13,757 bases of DNA, taken from Shimia_B sp039198835 (GTDB lineage Bacteria; Pseudomonadota; Alphaproteobacteria; Rhodobacterales; Rhodobacteraceae). Below, in pieces: positions 7,475 to 13,757 of the stretch. Numbering within the stretch: position 1 is the stretch's first letter; every line of letters starts with the position of its first letter. The notes beneath the pieces were generated by a model that was given only the letters and a program-made list of their open reading frames with translations, was not told the origin of the DNA and ran no database searches. A program made the translations under genes and the position numbers. The stretch lies in assembly GCA_039198835.1 (NCBI GenBank), contig JBCCTH010000060.1, positions 1 to 13,757 on the forward strand, written 5' to 3'.

Positions 7475-8115
7475 TTCGGAATTTTGATGAACTGTAGGGA
7501 CACGCTCAAGGCAACAAAGCGCGTCAAACAGGTCGCGCGCGCGCCGATGCGCCCGCACCCACTTCACTACCCTTCTACGATGATTTCATTTATGCCAACA
7601 CGCGTGATGCCAAATGCATTGTCTTTCCAGGCTTCGACAAATCCACCACGCGCTTGCTGAAGCCAGATTTCCATCGTGCTCTCTCCGCAGCCTGAGAAAG
7701 CAAATTGAGCACCACGGCAGTCGATCGCGCCATCGTCGATTGTAAGGTCTTCCAATCCGGCGTTATTGAGGTCTTGCCTTGACCTGCCTCCCGACCTGCC
7801 CCCCGATGATCCCGCGTTTGCGACGAGGGTCTTCGGGTGCTGCTTTCCTAGTCTAAGTCGTCAGTTTGGGTGACCCGCTCCCCGAGGCTCCCTCATTCAT
7901 AACGAACGTCTGCGGGTCTGGTTTTCATATTCTTCGGTTTGGGCTTGGACACTCGCGCCGGGCGCGGAGCCTTCAAATTGCTCAAGCGTTCTGCGCGCTA
8001 AAAGCTCACATCGCGTTGAACTTAATTGAGCGATTACCTAACGCTTAGCCAAGGCGAGTGCTTTGGAACTTCCTCAAAATTTTTGGGCAAGTGAGAGCAA
8101 GGAAATTTCTTTCGT
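7475..8115. other. gene-poor intergenic stretch, less GC-rich than its flanks
   Basis: About 640 bases between maeB and the RayT-like gene. I see no tRNA, no convincing terminator with a T-tract after maeB, and no start codon with a ribosome-binding site. From about 7860 to 8115 the DNA is visibly richer in A/T (for example around 8000-8110) than neighbouring genes, and short open frames there have no recognisable protein character. A direct repeat GACCTGCC occurs at 7781-7788 and 7793-7800. The only protein-like signal is the remnant at 7567-7755. The region looks like an eroded or deleted locus, by inference only. Confidence 0.5.
7567..7755 (-). pseudogene. possible C-terminal remnant of a lost gene, or small hypothetical protein
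   Basis: Open frame of 62 aa if counted from a TTG at 7755; the frame is open upstream to a stop at 7861-7863 but contains no ATG and no ribosome-binding site. The sequence from IDDGAIDC to the end has a balanced, protein-like composition (two Cys, Trp residues, alternating hydrophobics in GITRVGINEIIVEG), while the upstream part (RSGGRSRQD) reads like translated repeat. This suggests the tail of a former, possibly secreted or beta-rich protein whose 5' end is gone. I do not recognise the family. It could also be a chance frame. Confidence 0.3.
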
Positions 8116-8550
8116 TCAAGAGCTCTGGTGCCGATGTCGATTTGAGGAAGCCCTCCTCAACGAACTATAAGGCCAGTCTTCTGCCCTCTCGCAGAGACCC
8201 CAGGCCACCGGCATCTCCAGGAACTCGCGGAGTGTTTCGTCAAAGAAGCCCGGTGTGAGCGGCGCGGTTATGGGCCAGATCCAATCAGGGCGGGCATGCG
8301 AATGCTTTGTGAAGCTCGCGGTGAACCTCTGGAGACGATCTACGGGGTCGTCGGCCGGGTCGAGCGACCACAGCAGGTAAAGCGCGTGGGGCAAGAGGCA
8401 GGCGGCGTGGATTTCCGCGGGGCCGTGGCGCAGCTCTGCGGCAAAGCAGTGGCGCGCCAGAGCGATTTCGTCGGTCAGCGCGGTGCTGCTCTTATCCTTG
8501 AGGTGGATCGATGAGCGATGGGTGACATTGAGAGGCAAGGTATCGAGCAT
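8116..8550 (-). CDS. RayT/Y1-transposase-like protein with missing catalytic residues
   Basis: 144 aa from the ATG at 8550; an upstream in-frame TTG at 8571 is an alternative, and neither has a good ribosome-binding site. The layout follows REP-associated tyrosine transposases (IS200/Y1 fold). CLLPHALYLLWSL (51-63) aligns with the usual MPDHVHLLWTL, and PVAWGLCERAEDWPYSSL (114-131) aligns with NPVKHGLVxxxxDWPYSS. Both HUH histidines are replaced (H to A56 and H to Y58), and the catalytic Tyr before NPV is a Glu or Phe (E109/F110). Known family members nick single-stranded DNA at REP hairpins; this copy should not cleave. It may be a domesticated nucleic-acid-binding protein or a decaying gene, though its frame is intact. 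The hydrolase gene lies 94 bases upstream on the same strand. Confidence 0.65.
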   Translation of the reverse strand: MLDTLPLNVTHRSSIHLKDKSSTALTDEIALARHCFAAELRHGPAEIHAACLLPHALYLLWSLDPADDPVDRLQRFTASFTKHSHARPDWIWPITAPLTPGFFDETLREFLEMPVAWGLCERAEDWPYSSLRRASSNRHRHQSS

Positions 8551-8644
8551 GGGGCATGATGGGCGCGGCAAGGTTAAGAAAGTCTGAAAAAGCGCGCATC
8601 AGGGCGATTTCTTTCCGCGCACCGAAGCGATCAGCGGGCGATGC

Positions 8645-9394
8645 TCAGCCACCCGAAAGGAAAACCGATAGCGCGGCCTCGAATTCGCGCGGCTTTTCCG
8701 CATGGAGCCAATGGCCCGCGCCGGGGATCTTGGCGAATTGCGCGCCAGGAAAGAGCGCCTTGATCGCCGGGCGGGCCTTTGGAGTGACATAGTCAGACGC
8801 ACTGCCTGACAAAAAGAGCGCGGGCCCGTGATGCGCGGCCGAAAGCCGGGGAAATCCGATGATCTCGGGCATCTGATCGCGCAGGGCCGCGAGATTGAGC
8901 CGCCAGGCGCGCGCTTTGACGTCGAGCGATTGCAACAAAAACGCGCGGATGCCGGGCGCGTCGATCTCGGCGGCGAGGGCTTCGTCGGCTTGGCTGCGCG
9001 TGTCAATCTCGCTCAGATCAAGGCGCTCCATGGCATCGATCATCGGGGTCTGCGTGTGCGTGTATGGCACAGGCGCGATATCCGCGATCACAATACGCCG
9101 CAGCGGCGCGCCCTTGAGAGCCGCCACCATCGCCGCCTTGCCGCCCATCGAATGGCCGAGCAGATCAGCCCGCCCCAGCGGCGCGATGACCTCGGCAAGG
9201 TCATCTGCCATGGCCCCGTAGCTCATATCAGGTGACCAAAAGCTGCCCGCATGGTTGCGCATATCCACGCAGATCACCCGCCGGTCCCTGGCCATCCGTT
9301 TGGCAATCACGCCCCAATTGCGCGCGGAGCCAAAAAGGCCATGGGCGATGACGAGGGGGGTGCCGCCTTGGCCATATTCAATCGTATTGAGCAT
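8645..9394 (-). CDS. alpha/beta-fold hydrolase, YbfF-like esterase
   Basis: Cytoplasmic alpha/beta hydrolase of 249 aa, close to the 254-aa length of E. coli YbfF-type acyl-CoA/ester hydrolases. Residues seen are the oxyanion-hole motif IAHGLFGSARNW (17-28), VDMRNHAGS, the nucleophile elbow LLGHSMGGKAAM (S82), an acid residue in LSGSASDYV (D201), and the catalytic His in GAGHWLHAEKP (H228). The N-terminus MLNTIEYGQGG is typical and no signal peptide is present. The start is ATG. It is divergent from the membrane-protein gene at 9455 with only 60 bp between starts, so the promoters must overlap. Substrate cannot be told from sequence; small esters or short acyl-CoA are family precedents. Confidence 0.88.
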   Translation of the reverse strand: MLNTIEYGQGGTPLVIAHGLFGSARNWGVIAKRMARDRRVICVDMRNHAGSFWSPDMSYGAMADDLAEVIAPLGRADLLGHSMGGKAAMVAALKGAPLRRIVIADIAPVPYTHTQTPMIDAMERLDLSEIDTRSQADEALAAEIDAPGIRAFLLQSLDVKARAWRLNLAALRDQMPEIIGFPRLSAAHHGPALFLSGSASDYVTPKARPAIKALFPGAQFAKIPGAGHWLHAEKPREFEAALSVFLSGG

Positions 9395-9454
9395 GGCCTG
9401 TGCCTAGCGCGGAAGGCGGTGGAAAGGCCAGCGCAAGCGCGTTAGAGGCTGGTC

Positions 9455-9823
9455 ATGGATCCAGATGACGCCTCTTCCCGGCTTGCGAGCTTGAGCGCCG
9501 AGATCGCCTTGAAATACGGCGTCAGCGGGTCGTTTGAGCGTCAGGTCAGGAAACTGGGCCGTGCATTGCCGCGTTACGAACGGGTGCAGGCGCGCGAGCT
9601 TGTGCGCGCAGAGCGGGCCCTGGGGCATGCCAAGCTTCAAAAGCAGGTCGATCGGCAGGTCTTTGAGCGCGCCGAGACGGCGCTCCTCATGCATCTTGAG
9701 GGGGTCGATGCAAGCCATCGCCGGAGGGGCTATCTTTTGGATGTCACGACGACGGTCCTCGTGAATGTGCTCTTGGCGGGCGGCGTTTTGGTTTTGATCC
9801 TCACGTTTCTGGGGCCGGAATGA
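9455..9823 (+). CDS. small predicted tail-anchored membrane protein, unknown function
   Basis: 122 aa with an acidic N-terminus (MDPDD), a long charged, mostly helical middle part rich in Arg, Glu and Gln (residues about 25-80, possible coiled coil), a positive patch SHRRRG (87-92) and one C-terminal hydrophobic segment (about 98-119) ending LGPE. By the positive-inside rule the body would be cytoplasmic with the C-terminus anchored in the inner membrane. The ATG has GAGG 6 bases upstream, and the reading frame is clean and of the same GC style as neighbours, so it is a real gene in my judgement. I recognise no domain. It is divergent from the YbfF-like gene and convergent with glyA. Confidence 0.72.
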   Translation: MDPDDASSRLASLSAEIALKYGVSGSFERQVRKLGRALPRYERVQARELVRAERALGHAKLQKQVDRQVFERAETALLMHLEGVDASHRRRGYLLDVTTTVLVNVLLAGGVLVLILTFLGPE

Positions 9824-9899
9824 TCCGGTTCATCTCTGGCGCGCATTGCAGGATGTGAGGCTGCCGCGGGTCGGCTCCCCGCGCGGTAAGGCAGGGCGT

Positions 9900-9934
9900 G
9901 GCGGCCTGGGGCGGCCTGGGGCGGCCTGGGGCGG
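9900..9934. repeat. tandem repeat, 10-bp unit GCGGCCTGGG, about 3.5 copies
   Basis: Three perfect consecutive copies of GCGGCCTGGG occupy 9901-9930, preceded by one matching G and followed by GCGG before the pattern breaks (GGCC instead of CCTG). It lies 77 bp after the stop of the small membrane protein gene and outside any supported gene. Such repeats often vary in copy number by slippage; nothing indicates a function. Confidence 0.9.
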
Positions 9935-9945
9935 GCCACCTTTAG

Positions 9946-9964
9946 AGGCACCGTTCTCGTGCCT
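9946..9964. other. small hairpin 3' of the membrane-protein gene
   Basis: AGGCAC (9946-9951) and GTGCCT (9959-9964) form a perfect 6-bp stem with a 7-base loop. It sits 122 bp after the plus-strand stop and is not followed by a T-tract on either strand, so it is at most a weak terminator candidate. Confidence 0.35.
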
Positions 9965-10148
9965 AATTCGGCCCGCACGCGCGTTGGCTAGACACGCGAA
10001 CAGTTCAGGTGTCGGCGCAGGTCTCACGCACGCCGCTCAGGGCGGGCGCCGGAGGGTTTGCACAACGAGCGCACTTCTAACGCGCAGGGTTTCCAGATAG
10101 CGCGCGTTACGGCTGCGGTGCGCTATGGCTCTTACAGAGCGGGGAAAT

Positions 10149-10171
10149 GATCCCGGGCTGGCCCCGGGATC
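10149..10171 (-). terminator. candidate glyA terminator hairpin
   Basis: GATCCCGGG (10149-10157) pairs perfectly with CCCGGGATC (10163-10171), a 9-bp GC-rich stem with a 5-base loop. On the minus strand the stem is followed by ATTTCCCC, a short T-run only. It lies 64 bp after the glyA stop. On the plus strand it is followed by TCGCGCTTTGATTTT, so it could also stop plus-strand transcription. Two smaller hairpins (10097-10126 and 10128-10140) lie directly beside it. Confidence 0.5.
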
Positions 10172-10206
10172 TCGCGCTTTGATTTTACCCGATGTGGGAG
10201 ACACTG

Positions 10207-10234
10207 TCCGGGGGCCGCATCTGCCCCCCCGGGA
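10207..10234 (-). terminator. GC-rich inverted repeat directly after the glyA stop
   Basis: TCCGGGGG (10207-10214) can pair with the C-run and GGA at 10226-10234, giving a 5-bp G-C stem plus a 3-bp outer stem with a one-base bulge and an 11-base loop. It begins at the base next to the glyA stop codon. No T-tract follows, so it may protect the mRNA 3' end or slow polymerase rather than be a classical terminator. Confidence 0.35.
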
Positions 10235-11524
10235 TCAGGTATAAAGCGGGTAGCGGGAGCAGAGCTCTGCGACCTCCCCCTTTACCTTTGCTTCGACGGG
10301 CGCGTTGCCTTCTTCGCCGTTCACGGCGAGGCCGTCGACAACCTCGTTGATCCAGTCCGCGATCTGGCGGAATTCCGGCTCTCCGAAGCCCCGTGTCGTG
10401 CCCGCCGGAGAGCCCAGCCGGATGCCCGACGTCACCATGGGCTTTTCAGGGTCAAACGGAACACCATTTTTGTTACAGGTGATATGGGCGCGCCCCAGCG
10501 CTTTTTCGGTGGCGTTACCTTTGACACCTTTGGGGCGCAAATCCACGAGCATCACATGGGTGTCTGTGCCATTCGTCACCGTGGCAAGCCCGCCCCTTTC
10601 AAGCTGGTCTGCGAGCGCTTGGGCGTTTTTGACCACCTGCTCTTGATAGAGCTTGAAAGAGGGGTCGAGCGCCTCGCCGAACGCAACCGCCTTGGCCGCG
10701 ATCACATGCATGAGCGGCCCGCCCTGGATACCGGGGAAAATCGCCGAGTTAAACTTTTTGGCCATGGCCTCGTCATTGGTGAGGATCATGCCGCCGCGCG
10801 GGCCACGGAGCGTTTTGTGGGTGGTCGTCGTGGCAACATCCACATGGGGGAAGGGATCAGGATAGACACCGGCCGCAATGAGGCCCGCGAAATGCGCGAC
10901 ATCGGCCAGGAGATAGGCGCCGACGCTATCGGCGATCTCGCGGAACTTGGCGAAATCCAGATGGCGCGGGATCGCCGAGCCACCGGCGATGATCATCTGG
11001 GGTTTATGCGCGTGGGCGAGGCGCGCCACCTCGTCATAATCGATGAGGTTGGTATCTTGGGTCACGCCATATTGCACAGCGTTAAACCATTTACCCGATT
11101 GGTTGGGCTTTGCGCCGTGGGTGAGGTGCCCGCCCGCATCCAATGACATGCCAAGGATCGTGTCACCGGGCTTCAACAGCGCCTGAAAGACCCCCTGATT
11201 GGCCTGGGAGCCGGAATTGGGCTGAACGTTCGCGAAGCCCACGCCAAAAAGCTCTTTGGCCCGCGCGATGGCGAGGTTTTCAGCGACATCGACATATTGG
11301 CACCCGCCATAATAGCGACGCCCGGGATAGCCTTCGGCATATTTGTTCGTCATCACAGAGCCTTGCGCCTCGAGCACGGCTTTGGAGACGATGTTTTCAG
11401 AGGCGATCAGCTCGATCTCGTCGCGCTGCCGCCCGAGCTCTTGCTCGATGGCACCGAAGAGTTCGGCATCGGTCTCGGCGAGCGATTTGTTGAAGAAGGC
11501 GGCTTCGCGGTGGGGGGCATTCAT
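10235..11524 (-). CDS. glyA: serine hydroxymethyltransferase
   Basis: PLP enzyme of 429 aa that interconverts serine plus tetrahydrofolate with glycine plus 5,10-methylene-tetrahydrofolate, the main one-carbon source; cytoplasmic. Motifs are ELIASENIVS (38-47), NKYAEGYPGRRYYGG (60-74), PNSGSQAN (102-109), LDAGGHLTHG (128-137), LADVAHFAGL (D208, H211) and the PLP-lysine motif TTTTHKTLRGPRGG (K237). An in-frame ATG 8 codons upstream (11548) is possible, but the chosen ATG has AGAGGA at 8-9 bases upstream and gives the usual family N-terminus and length. Transcribed alone as far as visible, divergent from nadK and convergent with the small membrane-protein gene. Confidence 0.97.
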   Translation of the reverse strand: MNAPHREAAFFNKSLAETDAELFGAIEQELGRQRDEIELIASENIVSKAVLEAQGSVMTNKYAEGYPGRRYYGGCQYVDVAENLAIARAKELFGVGFANVQPNSGSQANQGVFQALLKPGDTILGMSLDAGGHLTHGAKPNQSGKWFNAVQYGVTQDTNLIDYDEVARLAHAHKPQMIIAGGSAIPRHLDFAKFREIADSVGAYLLADVAHFAGLIAAGVYPDPFPHVDVATTTTHKTLRGPRGGMILTNDEAMAKKFNSAIFPGIQGGPLMHVIAAKAVAFGEALDPSFKLYQEQVVKNAQALADQLERGGLATVTNGTDTHVMLVDLRPKGVKGNATEKALGRAHITCNKNGVPFDPEKPMVTSGIRLGSPAGTTRGFGEPEFRQIADWINEVVDGLAVNGEEGNAPVEAKVKGEVAELCSRYPLYT

Positions 11525-11574
11525 CTGGCTTTTCCTCTTGAGGCTCACGGCCTTCTACGCCGCGTTTCCGATAG

Positions 11575-11602
11575 GAAATACCCGGAATCCGCCCCATTGC
11601 AA
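11575..11602 (-). promoter_or_regulatory. possible glyA promoter
   Basis: On the minus strand TTGCAA (11597-11602) is followed after 16 bases by TATTTC (11575-11580), a fair match to a sigma-70-type promoter, 51 bp before the glyA ATG. It lies in the 166-bp divergent gap to nadK. I saw no purine or glycine riboswitch here. Weak evidence, based on motif match only. Confidence 0.3.
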
Positions 11603-11690
11603 GCAAAGCGCGGCGCGCTTGGTGCCGATTGGCGACTTGCCTTTCGTTTGGGCACGGGAGATGACTTTGAGAAACAAGGGAGGCGCGCGC

Positions 11691-12458
11691 GTGCCGCCAC
11701 ATCAAAAGATCGCTTTCATGGCCAGCGATGTCGATATCGCGCAAGCCGCGCGCGTGGCCTTGTCGGATCGGTATGGCACCTATCCCGTGGAGGAGGCGGA
11801 GGTGATCGTCGCTTTGGGGGGCGACGGCTTCATGCTCCAGACACTCCACGAGACCGAGGCCTCGCCGCTCCCGGTCTATGGGATGAACCGGGGCACGGTG
11901 GGTTTTCTGATGAATGAGTATCGCGAGGAAGATCTGCTGTTCAGGCTCGCGGCGGCGGAAGAGGCGGTGATCAATCCGCTGCGGATGGCGGCGCGGGGGG
12001 CGGATGGCGCTGAGACTGAGCTTCTGGCGATCAACGAGGTCTCGCTTTTGCGCCAGGGGCCCCAGGCGGCCAAGCTGCGGATTTATGTCGATGGAAAGCT
12101 CAGAATGAAAGAGCTGGCCTGCGATGGGTGTCTTGTGGCCACGCCTGCGGGATCGACGGCCTATAATTATAGTGCCCACGGTCCCATCGTGCCCATCGGC
12201 TCGGAAGTCTTGGCGCTGACGCCGGTGGCGGCCTATCGCCCAAGACGCTGGCGTGGCGCACTTTTGCCGAAATCAGCGCGCGTGCGCTTCGAAGTCATCG
12301 ATGCGGGCAAGCGGCCTGTCATGGCCGACGCCGATGGGCGCAATGTGCCCGATGTGGTGCAGGTGGAAGTGGAAACCTGGAGCGCGGTTGAGCACCGCAT
12401 CCTTTTTGATCCGGGCCACGGGCTCGAGGAGCGTCTGATCAGAGAGCAGTTCGTCTGA
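11691..12458 (+). CDS. nadK: NAD kinase
   Basis: ATP-dependent phosphorylation of NAD to NADP in the cytoplasm; 255 aa, the compact alphaproteobacterial size. Motifs are IAFMASD (first strand), the diacylglycerol-kinase-like ALGGDGFML (41-49, GGDG), MNRGTVGFL, AINEVSL (N115, E116), and TPAGSTAYNYSAHGPI (151-166), the NAD site. The frame is open far upstream over glyA. The GTG at 11691 is chosen because AAGGGAGG ends 7 bases before it and the protein then starts directly at the first beta strand; an ATG at 11661 is an alternative adding 10 residues, without a good ribosome-binding site. Divergent from glyA, convergent with the transporter gene. Confidence 0.94.
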   Translation: MPPHQKIAFMASDVDIAQAARVALSDRYGTYPVEEAEVIVALGGDGFMLQTLHETEASPLPVYGMNRGTVGFLMNEYREEDLLFRLAAAEEAVINPLRMAARGADGAETELLAINEVSLLRQGPQAAKLRIYVDGKLRMKELACDGCLVATPAGSTAYNYSAHGPIVPIGSEVLALTPVAAYRPRRWRGALLPKSARVRFEVIDAGKRPVMADADGRNVPDVVQVEVETWSAVEHRILFDPGHGLEERLIREQFV

Positions 12459-12469
12459 CATCGGACGCT

Positions 12470-12519
12470 CCGATTTCTTAACAAGAAATCGGACCGAAAT
12501 CTTGATAAGATTTCGGTCC
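12470..12519. terminator. twin perfect hairpins between converging genes
   Basis: Hairpin A: CCGATTTCTT (12470-12479) with AAGAAATCGG (12483-12492), 10-bp stem, 3-base loop. Hairpin B: 13-bp stem, 12491-12503 with 12507-12519, loop GAT. They share the two G residues at 12491-12492, so they would be mutually exclusive at full length. The element lies 11 bp after the nadK stop and 17 bp before the end of the transporter gene, as expected for a bidirectional terminator, although neither strand has a T-run after the stems. It may be a copy of a dispersed intergenic palindrome. Confidence 0.65.
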
Positions 12520-12536
12520 CCTTGATCGACCTCGGC

Positions 12537-13757
12537 TTAGGCGGCGAAGCCCAGTTTCGTGACGTGGATTTCAAACGTCGGGTGCATTTCAGCCCCCACG
12601 ACGCCTTCGCGGACATGCCGGAAGATCGAGCGCCAATAGGGCTGCACCACAACGCCTTCCTCCTGCATTATGGTCTGGATTTGCGCCATGACCTCGCGGC
12701 GCGCATCGGCATCGGCGATAGCCGTGGCTTGCGTCAAAAGCGCGTCGAATTCCGCGTTCTCAAAGGCCGTCTCGTTCCAGGCTTCGCCTGACCGATAAGC
12801 CAGCGCAAGGACCTGAACGCCCAAGGGGCGCTGGGCCCAGTCGGTGGCCGACAATGGATATTGCGACCAGTCATTCCAGAACGTCGCACCCGGCAAGACG
12901 GTCCGGCGCACCGAGATGCCCGCATCGCGCATCATTGCCGCGGCTGCGTCGCAGGTGGCGCGCCGCCAATCATCATCGATGGAAATGAGCTCATGCTCGA
13001 AATCCGCCAGACCCGCCTCGGCCATGAGCGCGCGAGCCGCTGCGGGATCATGCGCAACCGGCGCGAGCTGGGCGTATTCGGGGTGGATCGGCGAGACATG
13101 GTGATTTTCAGCCACCGACCCGTTATCGGCAAAACCCAGCGTCAGGCAGGTTTGATTATCGATGGCCAGTGCCAAGGCGCGCCGCACACGCACATCCGCA
13201 TAGGGCGTCATCCCTGCGACTTCGGCTTTCTGATTGGCGCGGATCACGACCGTATTGGCCGTCGTCGCCTCAGACTTTTCCCATCCGATTGCGTCGAAAA
13301 GCTCGACGAAATCGCCCAGCGACTCGTAATTCATGTCGATTTCGCCAGCATCGGCAGCAGCAAAGACGGCTGCCTGGTCATCGCCGTAATCGACATAGAT
13401 GATCCTGTCGAGCGCGGCCCCTTCACCCCACCAGTCATGGTTTTCGTTGCGTATGAGTTCGGCCTGGATGCCCACCGTGTATTCGCCGGGCAGATAGGGG
13501 CCGGTGCCGATGGGCGCCATCAACGGGTCTTCGCCGTTGAAAGAGGGGTGGACGATGGCGGCCGGATAATCTGAGAAGCCGGCGATGAGCGTGATATCGG
13601 CCTGGGCGGGGCGCAAAACCACGGTGAGATCATCGACGACCGTGATCGCGCCTTCCCGCGCGACGCCCGTCTCAGGATTGATGAGCGACGCCATGCGCGC
13701 GGCCATGGAATTGCCTTCCACGCCCCTTTCACACCACCGCGAGACATTGAAAGCGAC
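12537..13757 (-). CDS. ABC transporter substrate-binding protein, family 5, C-terminal 406 residues
   Basis: Partial gene running off the right edge; the visible frame is open to the last base, beginning VAFNVSRWCERGVEGNSMAAR, so the signal peptide and N-lobe start lie outside. Family 5 (SBP_bac_5, DppA/OppA/NikA-like) features are the VDDLTVVLRP strand, the signature MAPIGTGPYLPGEY, ELIRNENHDWWG, YADVRVRRALALAIDN and the C-terminal MQEEGVVVQPYWRS. It would act in the periplasm, delivering a peptide, opine or similar ligand to an inner-membrane permease, whose genes are not visible. Apparent methionine starts inside the fragment are internal, since homologous sequence continues before them. 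Converges on nadK; the ligand cannot be inferred. Confidence 0.9.
   Translation of the reverse strand, partial: VAFNVSRWCERGVEGNSMAARMASLINPETGVAREGAITVVDDLTVVLRPAQADITLIAGFSDYPAAIVHPSFNGEDPLMAPIGTGPYLPGEYTVGIQAELIRNENHDWWGEGAALDRIIYVDYGDDQAAVFAAADAGEIDMNYESLGDFVELFDAIGWEKSEATTANTVVIRANQKAEVAGMTPYADVRVRRALALAIDNQTCLTLGFADNGSVAENHHVSPIHPEYAQLAPVAHDPAAARALMAEAGLADFEHELISIDDDWRRATCDAAAAMMRDAGISVRRTVLPGATFWNDWSQYPLSATDWAQRPLGVQVLALAYRSGEAWNETAFENAEFDALLTQATAIADADARREVMAQIQTIMQEEGVVVQPYWRSIFRHVREGVVGAEMHPTFEIHVTKLGFAA

Larger units (their letters stand above)
9824..10234. other. convergent intergenic region with repeats and hairpins, no gene seen
   Basis: 411 bases between the stop of the small membrane protein and the stop of glyA. 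It contains a 10-bp tandem repeat (9900-9934), an aggcac/gtgcct hairpin (9946-9964) and a run of three hairpins (10097-10126, 10128-10140, 10149-10171). A GC-rich inverted repeat (10207-10234) abuts the glyA stop. No open frame here has a ribosome-binding site or protein-like composition. Some of these structures probably terminate the two converging transcripts; a small RNA is possible but not shown. Confidence 0.6.

Noticed and set aside
7475..7500. AATT/AATT inverted repeat just after maeB as a terminator
   Set aside because: Only a 4-bp A/T stem, too weak to support.
5429..7567. A 712-codon open frame on the minus strand opposite maeB
   Set aside because: It lies almost wholly antisense to an unmistakable malic enzyme, has no recognisable motif, and its length is explained by codon bias in GC-rich DNA.
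7866..8258. Short plus-strand frames (60 and 66 codons) in the AT-richer stretch
   Set aside because: No ribosome-binding site, no recognisable motif, and the second overlaps the 3' end of the RayT-like gene on the other strand.
9940..10030. A tRNA-like look of the GC-rich stretch after the tandem repeat
   Set aside because: No T-loop (GGTTCGA-type) sequence, no CCA end, and no cloverleaf can be drawn.
11343..11690. A long N-terminal extension of NadK
   Set aside because: It runs antisense over glyA; the strong ribosome-binding site before GTG 11691 and the family N-terminus fix the start.
1..13757. CRISPR array, toxin-antitoxin pair, phage or defence cluster
   Set aside because: Searched by eye on both strands: no regularly spaced long direct repeats, no integrase or attachment site, and no gene pair of that type.

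Overview
This 13.8 kb window is GC-rich chromosomal DNA. Its gene content and protein style suggest an alphaproteobacterium, most likely of the Rhodobacterales/Roseobacter group: a MaeB malic enzyme with a fused phosphotransacetylase domain, a short NAD kinase beginning close to its first beta strand, and a compact cdd-deoA-deoB-add-upp salvage operon. That placement is inferred from remembered family features, not from a database comparison. Most of the window is housekeeping metabolism. I see no CRISPR array, no intact mobile element, no rRNA or tRNA, and no obvious new multi-gene system.

Region 1 (1-5052, minus strand) is a nucleoside-salvage operon, read right to left: a VOC/bicupin protein of unknown function, cdd (cytidine deaminase), deoA (thymidine phosphorylase), deoB (phosphopentomutase), add (adenosine deaminase) and the first 19 codons of upp (uracil phosphoribosyltransferase). 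From deoA onward each junction is a 4-base stop/start overlap, and the cdd-deoA gap is 4 bases. Together these enzymes would deaminate cytidine and adenosine, phosphorolyse pyrimidine nucleosides, isomerise the pentose 1-phosphate and recover uracil as UMP. A 157-bp divergent gap (5053-5209), holding a candidate promoter and a 7-bp-spaced CTTA/TAAG pattern, separates this operon from region 2.

Region 2 (5210-8115) is maeB on the plus strand, followed by about 640 bases of gene-poor, less GC-rich DNA. That stretch holds one probable C-terminal coding remnant on the minus strand.

Region 3 (8116-9823) has a small minus-strand gene related to RayT/Y1 transposases in which the HUH histidines and catalytic tyrosine appear to be missing, then a YbfF-like alpha/beta hydrolase. 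Divergent from these is a 122-aa predicted tail-anchored membrane protein on the plus strand.

Region 4 (9824-13757) starts with a 411-bp convergent intergenic stretch rich in hairpins and a 10-bp tandem repeat. Then come glyA (serine hydroxymethyltransferase, minus) divergent from nadK (NAD kinase, plus). nadK converges on the 3' part of a family 5 (peptide/opine-type) ABC-transporter substrate-binding protein gene that runs off the right edge. Two perfect tandem hairpins lie between those converging genes.

The best leads are the VOC-bicupin protein heading the salvage operon, the apparently catalytically dead RayT relative, the inactivated-looking PTA domain of MaeB, and several unexplained structured intergenic elements.
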